NCBI RefSeq assembly: GCF_000287055.2
Contig: NZ_AJYQ02000107.1
Location: forward strand, 123,595 to 187,594
Reading direction: 5' to 3'
Length of the DNA stretch: 64,000 nt
Origin: Vibrio genomosp. F10 str. ZF-129
GTDB taxonomy: Bacteria; Pseudomonadota; Gammaproteobacteria; Enterobacterales; Vibrionaceae
Both the position numbers and the translations under genes were made by a program. Below the pieces are notes generated by a model. The model had not been told where the DNA came from. It made no database searches and saw nothing but the letters and a program-made list of their open reading frames with translations. Below are positions 29,564-39,639 of the stretch, piece by piece (within the stretch, counting starts at the first letter, position 1; the number at the start of each line of letters is the position of its first letter).

Positions 29564-30853
29564 TTACGACGCCATGTAGTTTTCTGGCATGTCGATTCGA
29601 GCTACTCCAGATTCAACTGCAGCAACGGCCACCGCTTTTGCTACGCGAGGCAACAAACGTGGATCCATCGGTTTTGGAATGATGTAGCTTGACCCGAATT
29701 CAAGGCTATCAACACCCGCAGCTTTTAATACCTCGGCAGGCACGGGCTCTTTAGCCAGTTCTCGGATAGCTTTCACCGCGGCTAATTTCATTGGATCATT
29801 GATTTCGCTTGCACGCACATCAAGAGCACCACGGAAGATGAACGGGAAACACAGAACATTATTGACCTGGTTTGGATAATCACTGCGACCAGTGCCCATA
29901 ATAAGGTCATTACGAACCTCATGAGCAAGTTCAGGTTTGATTTCTGGATCTGGGTTTGAACAGGCGAAAACGATCGGCTTATCAGCCATCAGTTTTAGCG
30001 CTTCAGGTGGCAGCAAGTTTGGCCCTGATACGCCTAAGAATAAATCAGCACCTTCAATCACATCTTCAAGGGTACGCTTATCGGTATTGTTGGCAAACAG
30101 CTGCTTGTATTCGTTTAAGTCATCACGACGAGTGTGAATCACACCTTTACGGTCAAGCATGTAGATCTTTTCGCGCATGGCACCACACTTGATCAACAGT
30201 TCCATACACGCCACCGCTGCTGCGCCTGCACCCAGACAAACAATGGTAGCCTCTTCCAACTTTTTGCCTTGCAGTTCAATTGCATTAAGCATGCCTGCTG
30301 CGGTAACAATGGCGGTACCGTGTTGGTCATCGTGGAAAACAGGCACATCACAACGTTCAATCAGGCGACGTTCAATTTCAAAACAATCCGGTGCTTTAAT
30401 GTCTTCTAAATTGATGCCACCAAAGGTATCGGCAATGTTAGCAACGGTATCGACAAACTCGTCGATGGTGCGGTGTTTCACTTCGATATCAATAGAATCT
30501 AAGCCAGCAAAGCGTTTGAACAACAGCGCTTTGCCTTCCATAACCGGTTTTGAGGCGATTGGCCCTAAGTTACCTAAACCCAAAATTGCGGTACCGTTAG
30601 AAATGACTGCGACCATGTTTCCTTTCGCGGTGTACTTGTAAACATTGTCTACGTTCTGCGCGATTTCACGAACAGGTTCAGCAACACCAGGGCTATAAGC
30701 CAGTGCCAGATCTTCCGCTGAATTAGCGGGCGTTGTTAGTGCAACGGCAATCTTACCTGGGTTCGGGAATTGATGGTAATCAAGAGCTTGTTGACGGAAG
30801 GCTTCTTGTGCAGATAACTCAGCAGTGTTTTCTTGACGGTTGTCATCGGACAT
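29564..30853 (-). CDS. Malic enzyme (oxaloacetate-decarboxylating malate dehydrogenase)
   Basis: Converts malate to pyruvate and CO2 with reduction of NAD(P). 429 aa: the short form, without the phosphotransacetylase-like domain of the ~759-aa E. coli MaeB. Motifs: LAYSPGVAEPVREIA, GNLGPIASKPVMEGKALLFK, PVFHDDQHGTAIVTAAGMLNA, the dinucleotide site CLGAGAAAVACMELL, and ACSNPDPEI. NAD or NADP preference not decided. Single gene with a terminator downstream. Confidence 0.93.
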   Translation of the reverse strand: MSDDNRQENTAELSAQEAFRQQALDYHQFPNPGKIAVALTTPANSAEDLALAYSPGVAEPVREIAQNVDNVYKYTAKGNMVAVISNGTAILGLGNLGPIASKPVMEGKALLFKRFAGLDSIDIEVKHRTIDEFVDTVANIADTFGGINLEDIKAPDCFEIERRLIERCDVPVFHDDQHGTAIVTAAGMLNAIELQGKKLEEATIVCLGAGAAAVACMELLIKCGAMREKIYMLDRKGVIHTRRDDLNEYKQLFANNTDKRTLEDVIEGADLFLGVSGPNLLPPEALKLMADKPIVFACSNPDPEIKPELAHEVRNDLIMGTGRSDYPNQVNNVLCFPFIFRGALDVRASEINDPMKLAAVKAIRELAKEPVPAEVLKAAGVDSLEFGSSYIIPKPMDPRLLPRVAKAVAVAAVESGVARIDMPENYMAS

Positions 30854-31095
30854 AGGGTTAGGTACTCATTGAAAGTGTGGCCAAAGGGGAATACCATTCT
30901 AGAGTATGTAAGTCAACCTGCCTAGGTCAGAATGCGAGTCATATCATTAATAGTCATGAATGGACTACTGATAAGACCAGATCTGGTCTCACTGAGTTTA
31001 TTTAAGATAAAGAGGATGATAGGAATAAAATAGGAAGACAATAAAGGAAAAGATAGAAAGAGGGGGAGAGGCGATGAGGTTAGAACAACAGAAAC

Positions 31096-31122
31096 AAAAA
31101 AGGACGCCTGAGCGTCCTTTTT
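31096..31122 (-). terminator. Terminator after rpmE
   Basis: GGACGC/GCGTCC stem with a CTGA loop (31102-31117) and a T-run on the minus strand. The stretch 30990-31080 beside it is strongly purine-rich on the plus strand, with loose ~16-bp periodicity. Confidence 0.85.
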
Positions 31123-31146
31123 CTTAATTCGGTATAGCGCGAGCTA

Positions 31147-31362
31147 TTACTTGCTTGAAAGAGCACCGAAACGCTTGTTGAATTTATCAACACGGCCACC
31201 AGTATCAACGATACGTTGCTTACCAGTGTAGAACGGGTGACATTTGTCACATACGTCTAGGTGGATAGTTTCTTTAGTTAGCGTTGAGTTGAACTCAAAC
31301 GAGTTGCCGCAAGAACAAGTTGCTGTCGCTGCTTTGTATTCTGGGTGGATTCCAGCTTTCAT
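31147..31362 (-). CDS. rpmE: 50S ribosomal protein L31 (RpmE, zinc type)
   Basis: 71 aa. Zinc-ribbon cysteines C16, C18 (CSCG) and C38, C41 (CDKC) are all present, so this is the zinc-containing form rather than the YkgM-like zinc-free paralogue. Begins [30 protein letters not shown] precedes the ATG. Divergent from priA, as in E. coli. Confidence 0.97.
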   Translation of the reverse strand: MKAGIHPEYKAATATCSCGNSFEFNSTLTKETIHLDVCDKCHPFYTGKQRIVDTGGRVDKFNKRFGALSSK

Positions 31363-31636
31363 GGGATAACCTCAATTTAGGCCGTGTCGCTATCCGATTC
31401 TATGCCGGACACCACACGTAGTTAATAAAACAGTATGGATAACACTCTCTTCTTGGCGGGTCGTGATGACCAATACCCTATCAGAAAGCCCTATCACTAA
31501 GGCGCAGTATAGTAATGAATACTTGCGTGAGGATCAACAGGTTTGCTAACTATTTAGCCACTTTTTTAGCTTCCCTCTTTACTAAGCGATCATTTAGACT
31601 GTGTTTTCTTGTTGCCGTTAAAAGTTGCCAATCACT

Positions 31637-33838
31637 ATGCGCCCATCCATCGCTCGAGTTGCTCTGCCTGTTCCACTGGATAAGCAATTTGATTATCTCA
31701 TTCCAAATCATCTGTTTCCGGTGATTGGTGGGCGAGTCAGTGTGCCTTTTGGCCCTCGAAGTCAGATTGGGATCGTGACCGCGATGGTCAGTGAATCTGA
31801 GTTTGAAATATCGAAGCTCAAACCGATTTACAAAGTGTTGGATTCAGAACCGGTCTGGCCAGAAAAACTGTATGGTTTACTTCATTGGTGCAGTCAGTTC
31901 TATCAATACCCTCTTGGTGAGACCTTCGCCAACGCCTTGCCTAGCGCCCTCAAGAAAGGCAAACCGGCCGACTTTACTGCCCAAGTAGAATGGCAGTTAA
32001 CTCCAGCAGGTAACGATCAGTTGATGCAGGGATTTGGTCGAGCCGTTAAGCAAGCGACGGTAATGAAGATGCTTGAGCATGGGCCGCTGTCTCATCAGTC
32101 CTTTATTGACCAAGATATTACCAGCAGTGTTTTAAAAACATTGCAAGATAAAGGATGGATAGAGAGCCACGAGATCAAACCCAAACAGAAGCCATGGCCG
32201 CGTGACGTAGAAGCGAACGTTGATAAGCCAAAACTCAACGAAGAGCAGGCGATAGCGATTGCAACGGTGAACAGTAATCCGGGGTTTGGCTGTTATTTAC
32301 TGGAAGGCGTGACGGGTTCGGGTAAAACTGAGGTTTATCTGAACATGATCAAGCCTGTCCTAGAGCAAAAGCGCCAGGCACTCGTGTTGGTGCCTGAAAT
32401 CGGGCTGACGCCACAAACCATTAATCGTTTTAAAAAGCGATTTAATGTGCCAGTGGCTGTGATGCACTCTGGACTCAATGACACTGAGCGACTCAATGCT
32501 TGGTTATCCGCGCGTGATAATATCGCGGGCATCATTATTGGCACTCGTTCTGCGCTGCTCACCCCCTTTGCTGATCTCGGCATCATCATTGTGGATGAAG
32601 AGCACGATGGATCTTATAAGCAGCAAGACTCGTTAAGATACCATGCTCGTGATGTTGCGGTGATGCGAGCTAATAAAGAACAAATACCCATCATACTGGG
32701 TTCTGCGACTCCTGCATTTGAAACATTGAACAATGCCCAAACTGGCAAGTACCACCACTTAACGCTCACCCAAAGAGCCGGTGTCGCTAAGCCTGCCACG
32801 CACAGCGTGTTAGATATTAAAGGGTTGTATCTCGAAGGTGGATTGTCAGCGCCATTGATCGCTCAAATGAGACGCCACTTGAACGCGGGCAATCAGGTGA
32901 TGTTGTTTCTCAATCGTCGTGGATTTTCTCCGGCTTTAATGTGCCATGAGTGTGGTTGGATAGCAGAGTGTCAACGCTGTGATGCGTATTACACCTTCCA
33001 TCAACATAGCCGAGAGGTGCGTTGCCACCATTGCGGATCTCAGCAAGCGGTGATTCATCAATGCCATGGCTGTGGTTCAACCAACTTAGTGACCGTTGGT
33101 GTCGGGACCGAGCAGTTAGAAAGCCAACTCCTGGAATTGTTTCCCGAATTCAAAACCGTACGAATCGATCGAGACAGCACACGCCGAAAAGGCAGTTTAG
33201 AGAGCGCATTGGAATCCATTCGTCGTGGTGAGTATCAAATCTTAATTGGCACGCAGATGCTGGCCAAAGGGCATCACTTTCCGGATGTGACCTTAGTGGC
33301 GCTATTGGATGTGGATGGATCTTTATACAGCAGCGATTTTCGAGCATCGGAACGGCTGGCTCAGTTATTCATTCAGGTTGCCGGGCGTGCTGGAAGAGCA
33401 AGTAAGCCCGGTGAAGTGATCTTACAAAGCCATCACCCCGAGCACGCATTACTGCAAGCTTTACTCCATCAAAGCTATGGGCACTTCGCGAAAACTGCGC
33501 TTCAAGAGCGCAAGTTGGCGCAACTTCCTCCCTACAGTTATTTAACCCTATTTAGAGCGGAAGCGAATGATAATCAGCTTGTCGAAGACTTTCTTCGTCA
33601 AGTTCGTCATACACTTGAAGCGCATCCTCTATTCGATGAATACTGCATGGTTCTTGGCCCGGTGCCAGCACCACTGGCTAAAAGAGCGGGGAAGTATCGA
33701 TGGCAATTGTTATTACAAACGGAAGCGCGTTCGTTAATGCAGAAGCTTCTGATGAGCGCCAAACCTGCGATAAACCTGTTACCTATTGCGAAAAAAGTCC
33801 GTTGGTCGATTGATATCGAACCGCAAGATCTCAGTTAA
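31637..33838 (+). CDS. priA: Primosomal protein N' / replication restart helicase (PriA)
   Basis: 3'-5' DNA helicase that recognises stalled forks and reloads DnaB. About 733 aa from ATG 31637 (MRPSIARVALPVPL); a TTG at 31625 would add four residues, and neither has a strong ribosome site. N-terminal 3'-DNA-binding domain, Walker A GVTGSGKT (224-231), DEEH box (DEEHDGSYKQQ) and four zinc pairs beginning CHECGWIAECQRC. Motif V/VI GTQMLAKGHHFPDVTLV and QVAGRAGRA follow. Upstream of cytR in the conserved priA-cytR-ftsN order. Confidence 0.97.
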   Translation: MRPSIARVALPVPLDKQFDYLIPNHLFPVIGGRVSVPFGPRSQIGIVTAMVSESEFEISKLKPIYKVLDSEPVWPEKLYGLLHWCSQFYQYPLGETFANALPSALKKGKPADFTAQVEWQLTPAGNDQLMQGFGRAVKQATVMKMLEHGPLSHQSFIDQDITSSVLKTLQDKGWIESHEIKPKQKPWPRDVEANVDKPKLNEEQAIAIATVNSNPGFGCYLLEGVTGSGKTEVYLNMIKPVLEQKRQALVLVPEIGLTPQTINRFKKRFNVPVAVMHSGLNDTERLNAWLSARDNIAGIIIGTRSALLTPFADLGIIIVDEEHDGSYKQQDSLRYHARDVAVMRANKEQIPIILGSATPAFETLNNAQTGKYHHLTLTQRAGVAKPATHSVLDIKGLYLEGGLSAPLIAQMRRHLNAGNQVMLFLNRRGFSPALMCHECGWIAECQRCDAYYTFHQHSREVRCHHCGSQQAVIHQCHGCGSTNLVTVGVGTEQLESQLLELFPEFKTVRIDRDSTRRKGSLESALESIRRGEYQILIGTQMLAKGHHFPDVTLVALLDVDGSLYSSDFRASERLAQLFIQVAGRAGRASKPGEVILQSHHPEHALLQALLHQSYGHFAKTALQERKLAQLPPYSYLTLFRAEANDNQLVEDFLRQVRHTLEAHPLFDEYCMVLGPVPAPLAKRAGKYRWQLLLQTEARSLMQKLLMSAKPAINLLPIAKKVRWSIDIEPQDLS

Positions 33839-34060
33839 ATCGAAGGGCTGTGAGCGAATCTGGATAAAGTACAAACAAGGGATTTGTGAGCCACTTCACG
33901 CTAGTCGTGCAAAATGTGTTAATCTCACCGTAACTTTATGTTTAGAAATGAATAAACTATCAGAACATAGAAAAACAAGAGTGGACGACAGTTCGCCAGA
34001 TTAACTTTAACAATACGCAATGCAGCGTGGCTGTAACTAAAGGAAGAGAGGGTTAAAAAT

Positions 34061-35068
34061 ATGGCGACAATGAAGGATGTTGCCCAGCTTGCGGGAGTCT
34101 CAACGGCAACCGTGTCCAGAGCTCTGATGAACCCAGAGAAAGTATCGTCGACCACACGTAAGCGTGTTGAAGATGCTGTATTGGAAGCTGGCTATTCACC
34201 AAACTCGTTGGCGCGAAACCTGCGTCGAAATGAATCTAAAACCATTGTCACTATCGTCCCTGATATTTGCGATCCTTATTTCTCTGAAATTATTCGTGGT
34301 ATTGAAGATGCAGCAATGGAGCATGGTTACCTTGTTTTACTGGGTGACAGCTCACAGCAAAAAAAGCGCGAAGCCTCTTTTGTTAACCTCGTTTTCACTA
34401 AGCAAGCGGATGGTATGTTGCTACTTGGCAGCGATCTTCCTTTTGATGTGAGCAAAGCTGAGCAAAAAAATCTACCGCCAATGGTGATGGCTTGCGAATT
34501 TGCTCCAGAACTTGAATTACCTACGGTGCATATCGATAACCTGACATCGGCATTTGAAGCGGTAAACTATTTGACACAAATGGGTCATAAACGTGTTGCT
34601 CAAATCTCAGGGCCTCAACATGCGGTGCTTTGCCAGTTCCGTCAGCAAGGTTACCAACAGGCATTGAGACGCGGTGGCTTGAGCATGAACCCGACTTACA
34701 CTACGTATGGTGACTTTACTTTTGAAGCGGGTGCAAAAGCAGTAAGAGCTTTATTATCACTTCCTGAGCCACCAACGGCGATTTTCTGTCACAGCGATGT
34801 CATGGCAATTGGCGCGATTCAAGAAGCAAAAAAACTGGGATTACGTGTTCCGCAAGATCTATCCGTGGTTGGCTTTGATGATATTCAATTCTCAGAGTAT
34901 TGTGATCCACCATTAACGACGATCTCTCAGCCTCGTTATGAAATCGGTCGTCAAGCGATGCTCATGATGCTTGAGTTATTGAGAGGGCACGATGTACGAG
35001 CAGGATCGCGTCTTTTAGAAACGCATTTGGTGGTTAGGGAAAGCGCTGCGCCACCAAGACTGGTGTGA
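34061..35068 (+). CDS. cytR: LacI-family repressor CytR
   Basis: 335 aa. LacI-type HTH at residues 4-23 (MKDVAQLAGVSTATVSRALM), hinge helix NSLARNLRR, and a periplasmic-binding-protein-like effector domain that in CytR binds cytidine. Represses nucleoside uptake and catabolism genes with CRP; in vibrios also linked to competence and surface growth. Identity rests on the priA-cytR-ftsN order and close N-terminal agreement. Strong GGAAGAGAGGG ribosome site. Confidence 0.93.
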   Translation: MATMKDVAQLAGVSTATVSRALMNPEKVSSTTRKRVEDAVLEAGYSPNSLARNLRRNESKTIVTIVPDICDPYFSEIIRGIEDAAMEHGYLVLLGDSSQQKKREASFVNLVFTKQADGMLLLGSDLPFDVSKAEQKNLPPMVMACEFAPELELPTVHIDNLTSAFEAVNYLTQMGHKRVAQISGPQHAVLCQFRQQGYQQALRRGGLSMNPTYTTYGDFTFEAGAKAVRALLSLPEPPTAIFCHSDVMAIGAIQEAKKLGLRVPQDLSVVGFDDIQFSEYCDPPLTTISQPRYEIGRQAMLMMLELLRGHDVRAGSRLLETHLVVRESAAPPRLV

Positions 35069-35091
35069 TTCTTTGGCTAAATCCCCTGACT

Positions 35092-35114
35092 GGCAGCGCA
35101 TTTTGGTGCGCTGC
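35092..35114 (+). terminator. Possible terminator after cytR
   Basis: GCAGCGCA (35093-35100) pairs with TGCGCTGC (35107-35114); the tail TTCCATTTC is only moderately T-rich, so termination may be partial. Confidence 0.5.
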
Positions 35115-35189
35115 TTCCATTTCTACCCTATTATCCCCACCAAATCTGAATTAACATACCTACTGACTTTTCAATGTTGATAGACCATC

Positions 35190-35741
35190 GTGGCAAATAA
35201 AGATTATGTAAAGCGCGGGCGAGGAACCAAAAAATCGCCTAGTAAAAAGGCGTCGAATAAGAGTTCACCAAGGCGAAAACCTTGGCGAAGTGGGCTCATT
35301 GCTCTTATTTTATTGGGTGCTTTTGGTTACGGGCTGTATACGTTAAGTAACGATCCTGAGCCACCGACACCTGCTGCGAAGCCCGTTGCGAAGCCAAAAC
35401 CCAAACCTGCGACCGTATTGCCCAAGCCCCCAGAAGAAAAATGGGACTACGTTGAGTCTTTGCCAAACCGAGAGGTAGAGGTTCAGGCGAAAGAGCAGGT
35501 TATCTCTGATATTCCTTACATTATGCAGTGTGGCGCGTTTAAGCTCTCTCAACAAGCAGAAGAACGAAAAGCCAACATCGCCTTTCAAGGCATTCAAAGT
35601 GAAGTCAGGAAAAAAGAAGGCAGCAGTTGGTATCGTGTTGTTTTAGGGCCGTATACGTTAAAGCGTGATGCCGAGCGAGATAGGCATAAATTGCAACGCG
35701 CCAAAATAGAGCCATGTGCGATTTGGAAAGAATCACAGTAG
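35190..35741 (+). CDS. ftsN: Cell division protein FtsN (SPOR domain)
   Basis: 183 aa. GTG start; basic cytoplasmic tail (residues 1-33), one membrane helix (34-51), a proline/lysine-rich periplasmic linker (AAKPVAKPKPKPATV) and a C-terminal SPOR domain (~105-183, YIMQCGAFKLSQQAEERKAN) that binds septal glycan. FtsN activates septal peptidoglycan synthesis. Shorter than the 319-aa E. coli protein, mainly in the linker. Lies between cytR and hslV as in E. coli. Confidence 0.93.
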   Translation: MANKDYVKRGRGTKKSPSKKASNKSSPRRKPWRSGLIALILLGAFGYGLYTLSNDPEPPTPAAKPVAKPKPKPATVLPKPPEEKWDYVESLPNREVEVQAKEQVISDIPYIMQCGAFKLSQQAEERKANIAFQGIQSEVRKKEGSSWYRVVLGPYTLKRDAERDRHKLQRAKIEPCAIWKESQ

Positions 35742-35772
35742 ACATTGAATGTCTTAGCCCACTTTTATCAAG

Positions 35773-35800
35773 AAGGTTATTCAAAGGAATAGCCTTTTTT
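35773..35800 (+). terminator. Terminator after ftsN
   Basis: AAGGTTATTC (35773-35782) pairs with GAATAGCCTT (35787-35796, one G-T pair), followed by six T. Confidence 0.85.
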
Positions 35801-35942
35801 ATTTTTAGCTATTTATAGAAATCAGCCATAGAAGCTATTCACAAAAATGATTCCAGTTAGTCACTTTTCATGATTTATCACTCACCTCAGTCATAACGGT
35901 GTCTTGGTATGTATTTTCGTCAAAGAGTCGCGTCCTTTTGCT

Positions 35943-35970
35943 CTTGAAATTTCCCGTTTTGACCTCATAT
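35943..35970 (+). promoter_or_regulatory. Sigma-32 heat-shock promoter of hslVU
   Basis: Perfect -35 CTTGAAA (35943-35949), 13-bp spacer, -10 CCTCATAT (35963-35970), 41 bp before the hslV start. Confidence 0.8.
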
Positions 35971-36010
35971 CAGTGTTTAACTCCCTAATCTAGAATAAGA
36001 GGCCCTACTC

Positions 36011-36553
36011 GTGACTACCATTGTATCAGTACGTCGAAATAATAAAGTTGTCATCGCGGGAGATGGACAAGTATCGCTAGGCAATACCGTCATGAAAGGT
36101 AACGCGAAAAAAGTACGTCGCCTTTATAACAACAAGGTTCTGGCTGGTTTTGCTGGTAGCACAGCCGATGCGTTCACGCTGTTTGAGCGATTTGAAAGTA
36201 AACTGCAAATGCATCAAGGGCATCTCACTAAAGCTGCAGTTGAACTGGCAAAAGACTGGCGCAGTGATCGCGCATTAAGAAAGCTAGAAGCTCTGTTAGC
36301 GGTAGCCGATGAGACCGCATCGCTAATCATTACCGGAAACGGTGATGTAGTTCAGCCAGAAAACGATTTGATCGCCATTGGCTCTGGTGGCAATTTTGCA
36401 CAAGCCGCTGCGATTGCGTTACTTGAAAATACAGAATTAGACGCGCTAGAGATTGCACAAAAGTCATTGCAAATTGCGGGTGATATTTGCGTCTTTACTA
36501 ACCATCATCACACTATTGAAGAACTAGAAATCCCAGCAGAACTGGTTAAATAG
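36011..36553 (+). CDS. hslV: ATP-dependent protease subunit HslV (ClpQ)
   Basis: Threonine protease forming a double hexamer with the HslU unfoldase. 180 aa; after removal of the initiator (GTG) Met the catalytic T2 is exposed ([10 protein letters not shown]). Typical [21 protein letters not shown] and [21 protein letters not shown] 41-bp leader follows a sigma-32-type promoter. hslU starts 84 bp later. Confidence 0.97.
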   Translation: MTTIVSVRRNNKVVIAGDGQVSLGNTVMKGNAKKVRRLYNNKVLAGFAGSTADAFTLFERFESKLQMHQGHLTKAAVELAKDWRSDRALRKLEALLAVADETASLIITGNGDVVQPENDLIAIGSGGNFAQAAAIALLENTELDALEIAQKSLQIAGDICVFTNHHHTIEELEIPAELVK

Positions 36554-36636
36554 ACTCAACTATTCGTCTATGTCAAAGCCCATTTTAGTTGGTGAAAAAT
36601 AAAAATAGCCAGTGACACTGTTTTAAGGAAATAATT

Positions 36637-37971
36637 ATGTCTGATATGACCCCTCGTGAAATTGTTCACGAACTTAACCGCCACATCATTGGCCAAGACC
36701 AAGCAAAACGTTCAGTGGCAATAGCCCTGCGTAATCGTTGGCGTCGAATGCAACTTGAAGAGGGCTTGCGTGCTGAAGTCACGCCGAAAAACATTTTGAT
36801 GATTGGTCCAACGGGTGTGGGTAAAACTGAAATTGCTCGTCGTCTTGCTAAACTGGCTAACGCGCCTTTCATTAAAGTTGAAGCGACTAAGTTTACGGAA
36901 GTGGGCTATGTTGGTAAGGAAGTAGAAACCATCATTCGTGACCTGACGGATGTGGCGATAAAGATGACCCATCAGCAAGCGATGGAGAAAGTAAAATACC
37001 GAGCTGAAGAACAAGCTGAAGAACGTATCTTAGACGCACTATTACCGCCAGCCCGTGATGCTTGGGGTGAAAATGAGAAATCAGACGATAGCTCATCGAA
37101 TACCCGCCAAATCTTCCGTAAGAAATTACGTGAAGGCAAGCTAGATGATAAAGAGATCGAAGTCGATGTTGCCGCGCCACAGATGGGCGTTGAAATCATG
37201 GCGCCTCCTGGTATGGAAGAGATGACCAATCAGCTTCAAGGTATGTTTCAAAACTTGGCGGGAGATACCAAGAAAAAGCGCAAGATGAAAATTAAAGATG
37301 CCTTTAAAGCACTGACGGAAGAAGAAGCGGCCAAGCTTGTGAATCCGGAAGAGTTAAAAGAGAGCTCAATCTTTAATGTCGAAAACAATGGCATTGTGTT
37401 TATCGATGAAATCGACAAAATCTGTAAGCGTGGTGAAAGCTCCGGCCCTGATGTTTCTCGTGAAGGTGTTCAGCGTGACTTACTGCCACTTATTGAAGGC
37501 AGTACGGTATCGACTAAGCACGGCATGGTGAAAACCGACCATATTTTGTTTGTGACGTCTGGTGCATTCCAAGTATCGAAGCCCTCTGATCTTATTCCTG
37601 AGTTGCAAGGTCGCTTGCCAATTCGAGTAGAACTTGAAGCGTTATCAAGCAACGATTTCAAGCGTATTTTGACCGAACCGAAAGCTTCATTGACTGAGCA
37701 ATATATTGCATTGATGAAAACGGAAGAAGTGGATATCGACTTTACAGAAGATGGTATTACTCAGATCGCTGAAGCTGCATGGCATGTGAATGAAACCACG
37801 GAGAATATTGGTGCTCGTCGCCTGCACACGGTGATGGAACGCTTAATGGATGAGATTTCATTTGAAGCCACAGACAAAGCCGGAACAAGTTTAACCATTG
37901 ATGCTGAGTACGTGAAGAACTGCCTGGGTGAGTTGGTTGAAAACGAAGATTTGAGCCGCTTCATTCTTTAA
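36637..37971 (+). CDS. hslU: ATP-dependent protease ATPase subunit HslU (ClpY)
   Basis: 444-aa AAA+ unfoldase: Walker A GPTGVGKT (57-64), GYVG pore loop in [12 protein letters not shown], intermediate domain (~110-240), Walker [10 protein letters not shown] and the C-terminal [14 protein letters not shown] sensor 2 region. The C-terminal DLSRFIL docks into HslV. Ribosome site AAGGAAA. Ends before a bidirectional terminator. Confidence 0.98.
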   Translation: MSDMTPREIVHELNRHIIGQDQAKRSVAIALRNRWRRMQLEEGLRAEVTPKNILMIGPTGVGKTEIARRLAKLANAPFIKVEATKFTEVGYVGKEVETIIRDLTDVAIKMTHQQAMEKVKYRAEEQAEERILDALLPPARDAWGENEKSDDSSSNTRQIFRKKLREGKLDDKEIEVDVAAPQMGVEIMAPPGMEEMTNQLQGMFQNLAGDTKKKRKMKIKDAFKALTEEEAAKLVNPEELKESSIFNVENNGIVFIDEIDKICKRGESSGPDVSREGVQRDLLPLIEGSTVSTKHGMVKTDHILFVTSGAFQVSKPSDLIPELQGRLPIRVELEALSSNDFKRILTEPKASLTEQYIALMKTEEVDIDFTEDGITQIAEAAWHVNETTENIGARRLHTVMERLMDEISFEATDKAGTSLTIDAEYVKNCLGELVENEDLSRFIL

Positions 37972-38004
37972 TCACGTTGTTTAAATAAAAAGACAATGAA
38001 CAGA

Positions 38005-38035
38005 AAAAAGGGTTGGCATTATGCCAACCCTTTTT
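38005..38035. terminator. Bidirectional terminator hslU/frdD
   Basis: GGGTTGGCA (38010-38018) pairs with TGCCAACCC (38022-38030), flanked by A- and T-runs. Almost identical to the terminator at 63539-63569. Confidence 0.9.
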
Positions 38036-38100
38036 ATTACTTAATGATGGTTACTTGCTGATGGTACTAACTGTTTATTACTCACTGCGATTGGCTTACT

Positions 38101-38481
38101 TTAAATCATCGCAATAAAGATAACCGACAGAGCAGTGATCAAACCGGCAAAGGCGTAACAACCGACTTTGCCCGCAACGCCTGCGTGTATTTTGAGATCA
38201 TGCATACCATGATGAAGGCGGTGCATAGCGTGCCACATAGGGAAAGCCAGTGTGCCGATGATAAACAAGGCACCAATAATGCTGGTGGCAAAGCGACTAA
38301 CACGCTCGTAGCTCAATGCTTCAGCGTCAATAATACCAAGAGGTGCAAGGATACCGAGAACAAGTACGGTAACCGGAGTGATCATGGCAAACCATGTGCC
38401 ACCTGCGCCAAATAGCCCCCACCAGATAGGCTCATCAGAGCGTTTTGGTGATCTGTCTACTTTATAGTTGTTTGTTATCAC
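38101..38481 (-). CDS. frdD: Fumarate reductase membrane anchor FrdD
   Basis: About 126 aa with three membrane helices; anchors FrdAB and helps bind menaquinone. Contains [20 protein letters not shown] and [13 protein letters not shown]. The start is placed at GTG 38481: AGGAGC lies seven bases upstream and 10 bp separate it from the frdC stop. The longer frame to 38511 would run into frdC. Last gene of frdABCD. Confidence 0.93.
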   Translation of the reverse strand: MITNNYKVDRSPKRSDEPIWWGLFGAGGTWFAMITPVTVLVLGILAPLGIIDAEALSYERVSRFATSIIGALFIIGTLAFPMWHAMHRLHHGMHDLKIHAGVAGKVGCYAFAGLITALSVIFIAMI

Positions 38482-38491
38482 AATATGCTCC

Positions 38492-38878
38492 TTACACAAC
38501 AACGAGAACAACGAGGGAGATAAACGCCACAGCAGCCCATTGCGTTAAAATAATCACTTTCTTATCAACCGTTTTGCCTTTCAAACGAATAGGCATGACT
38601 TGCGGCATCATGCCAAAGAAAGTATGGGCATGAAGTAAGCTGCCAGCCAACGCCACAATATTGATGGCGATGATCACAGGATTGGCCATAAATTCGAGCC
38701 AACCTTGCCATGCATCAGCCCCTTTGACTAAAGAGGCCAATCCGACGGTCAAAAACAGAGTGAATAGGATCAGCGGCAGTACCGTTGCTTCGCGCAGCAT
38801 GTAGAAGCGATAAAAGGGATTATTGCTCCACCAGGTGCGTTTCATTTCACGAACGTAAGGTTTACGATTACTACTCAT
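38492..38878 (-). CDS. frdC: Fumarate reductase membrane anchor FrdC
   Basis: 128 aa, three hydrophobic segments. Begins [20 protein letters not shown], typical of FrdC, with [11 protein letters not shown] near the quinone region. Starts 2 bp after frdB. Confidence 0.95.
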   Translation of the reverse strand: MSSNRKPYVREMKRTWWSNNPFYRFYMLREATVLPLILFTLFLTVGLASLVKGADAWQGWLEFMANPVIIAINIVALAGSLLHAHTFFGMMPQVMPIRLKGKTVDKKVIILTQWAAVAFISLVVLVVV

Positions 38879-38880
38879 CC

Positions 38881-39639
38881 TTATGCCTCCTTCTTATTCA
38901 CTGAACCATCGGGCTTCAACATCGCAATCACGAAGTCCATCGACGATTCAATTTTACCTTGGTTTACCGCAGCAGCTGGATCAACATTCTTAGGACAAAC
39001 ATCAGAGCAGTAGCCCACAAACGTACAGCCCCAAGCGCCATTGTCACCGTTAATCAGTGCCATACGCTCACTCTTACCATTGTCACGGCTATCAAGATTG
39101 TAACGATGCGCCAGGGTTAGAGCCGCAGGGCCGATGAACTCAGGGTTTAGCCCAAACTGAGGACACGCCGCGTAGCAAAGACCACAGTTTATGCAGCTTG
39201 CAAATTGCTTGTATTTCGCCATTTGCTCTGGGGTTTGAATGTTAGTGCCATCTTCAGGTTTACGGTCGTTACCAATAATGTATGGCTTAATCGCTTCCAG
39301 ACGCTCAATAAACGAGCTCATATCAACAATCAGATCTTTCTCGATTGGGAAGTTTGCCAAAGGCTCAATCGTTACCCCATCAGGGTAGTCACGTAAGAAG
39401 CATTTACAGGCTAGCTTTGGTACGCCATTAACCATGATGCCACATGAACCACAGATCGCCATTCGGCAAGACCAACGGTAAGACAAGTCTTTGTCTAGGT
39501 TGTCTTTGATGTAGCCAATGGCATCAAGCACAGACATGGTGTCATCAAAAGGGACTTCAAACGCCTGCATATGAGGTTCAGCATCAGTGGCTGGGTCATA
39601 GCGGAGAATATTAATTTTTTGAATTCGATTCGCTGGCAT
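38881..39639 (-). CDS. frdB: Fumarate reductase iron-sulfur subunit FrdB
   Basis: 252 aa. Ligands for three clusters are visible: [2Fe-2S] in [15 protein letters not shown] with a later Cys, and [14 protein letters not shown] plus [15 protein letters not shown] for [4Fe-4S] and [3Fe-4S]. Transfers electrons from quinol (FrdCD) to FAD in FrdA. ATG overlaps the frdA stop by one base (TAATG). Confidence 0.97.
   Translation of the reverse strand: MPANRIQKINILRYDPATDAEPHMQAFEVPFDDTMSVLDAIGYIKDNLDKDLSYRWSCRMAICGSCGIMVNGVPKLACKCFLRDYPDGVTIEPLANFPIEKDLIVDMSSFIERLEAIKPYIIGNDRKPEDGTNIQTPEQMAKYKQFASCINCGLCYAACPQFGLNPEFIGPAALTLAHRYNLDSRDNGKSERMALINGDNGAWGCTFVGYCSDVCPKNVDPAAAVNQGKIESSMDFVIAMLKPDGSVNKKEA

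Noticed and set aside
30177..30641. Plus-strand 154-aa open frame opposite the malic enzyme
   Set aside because: Antisense shadow of a well-conserved gene; composition follows the codon pattern of the real strand.
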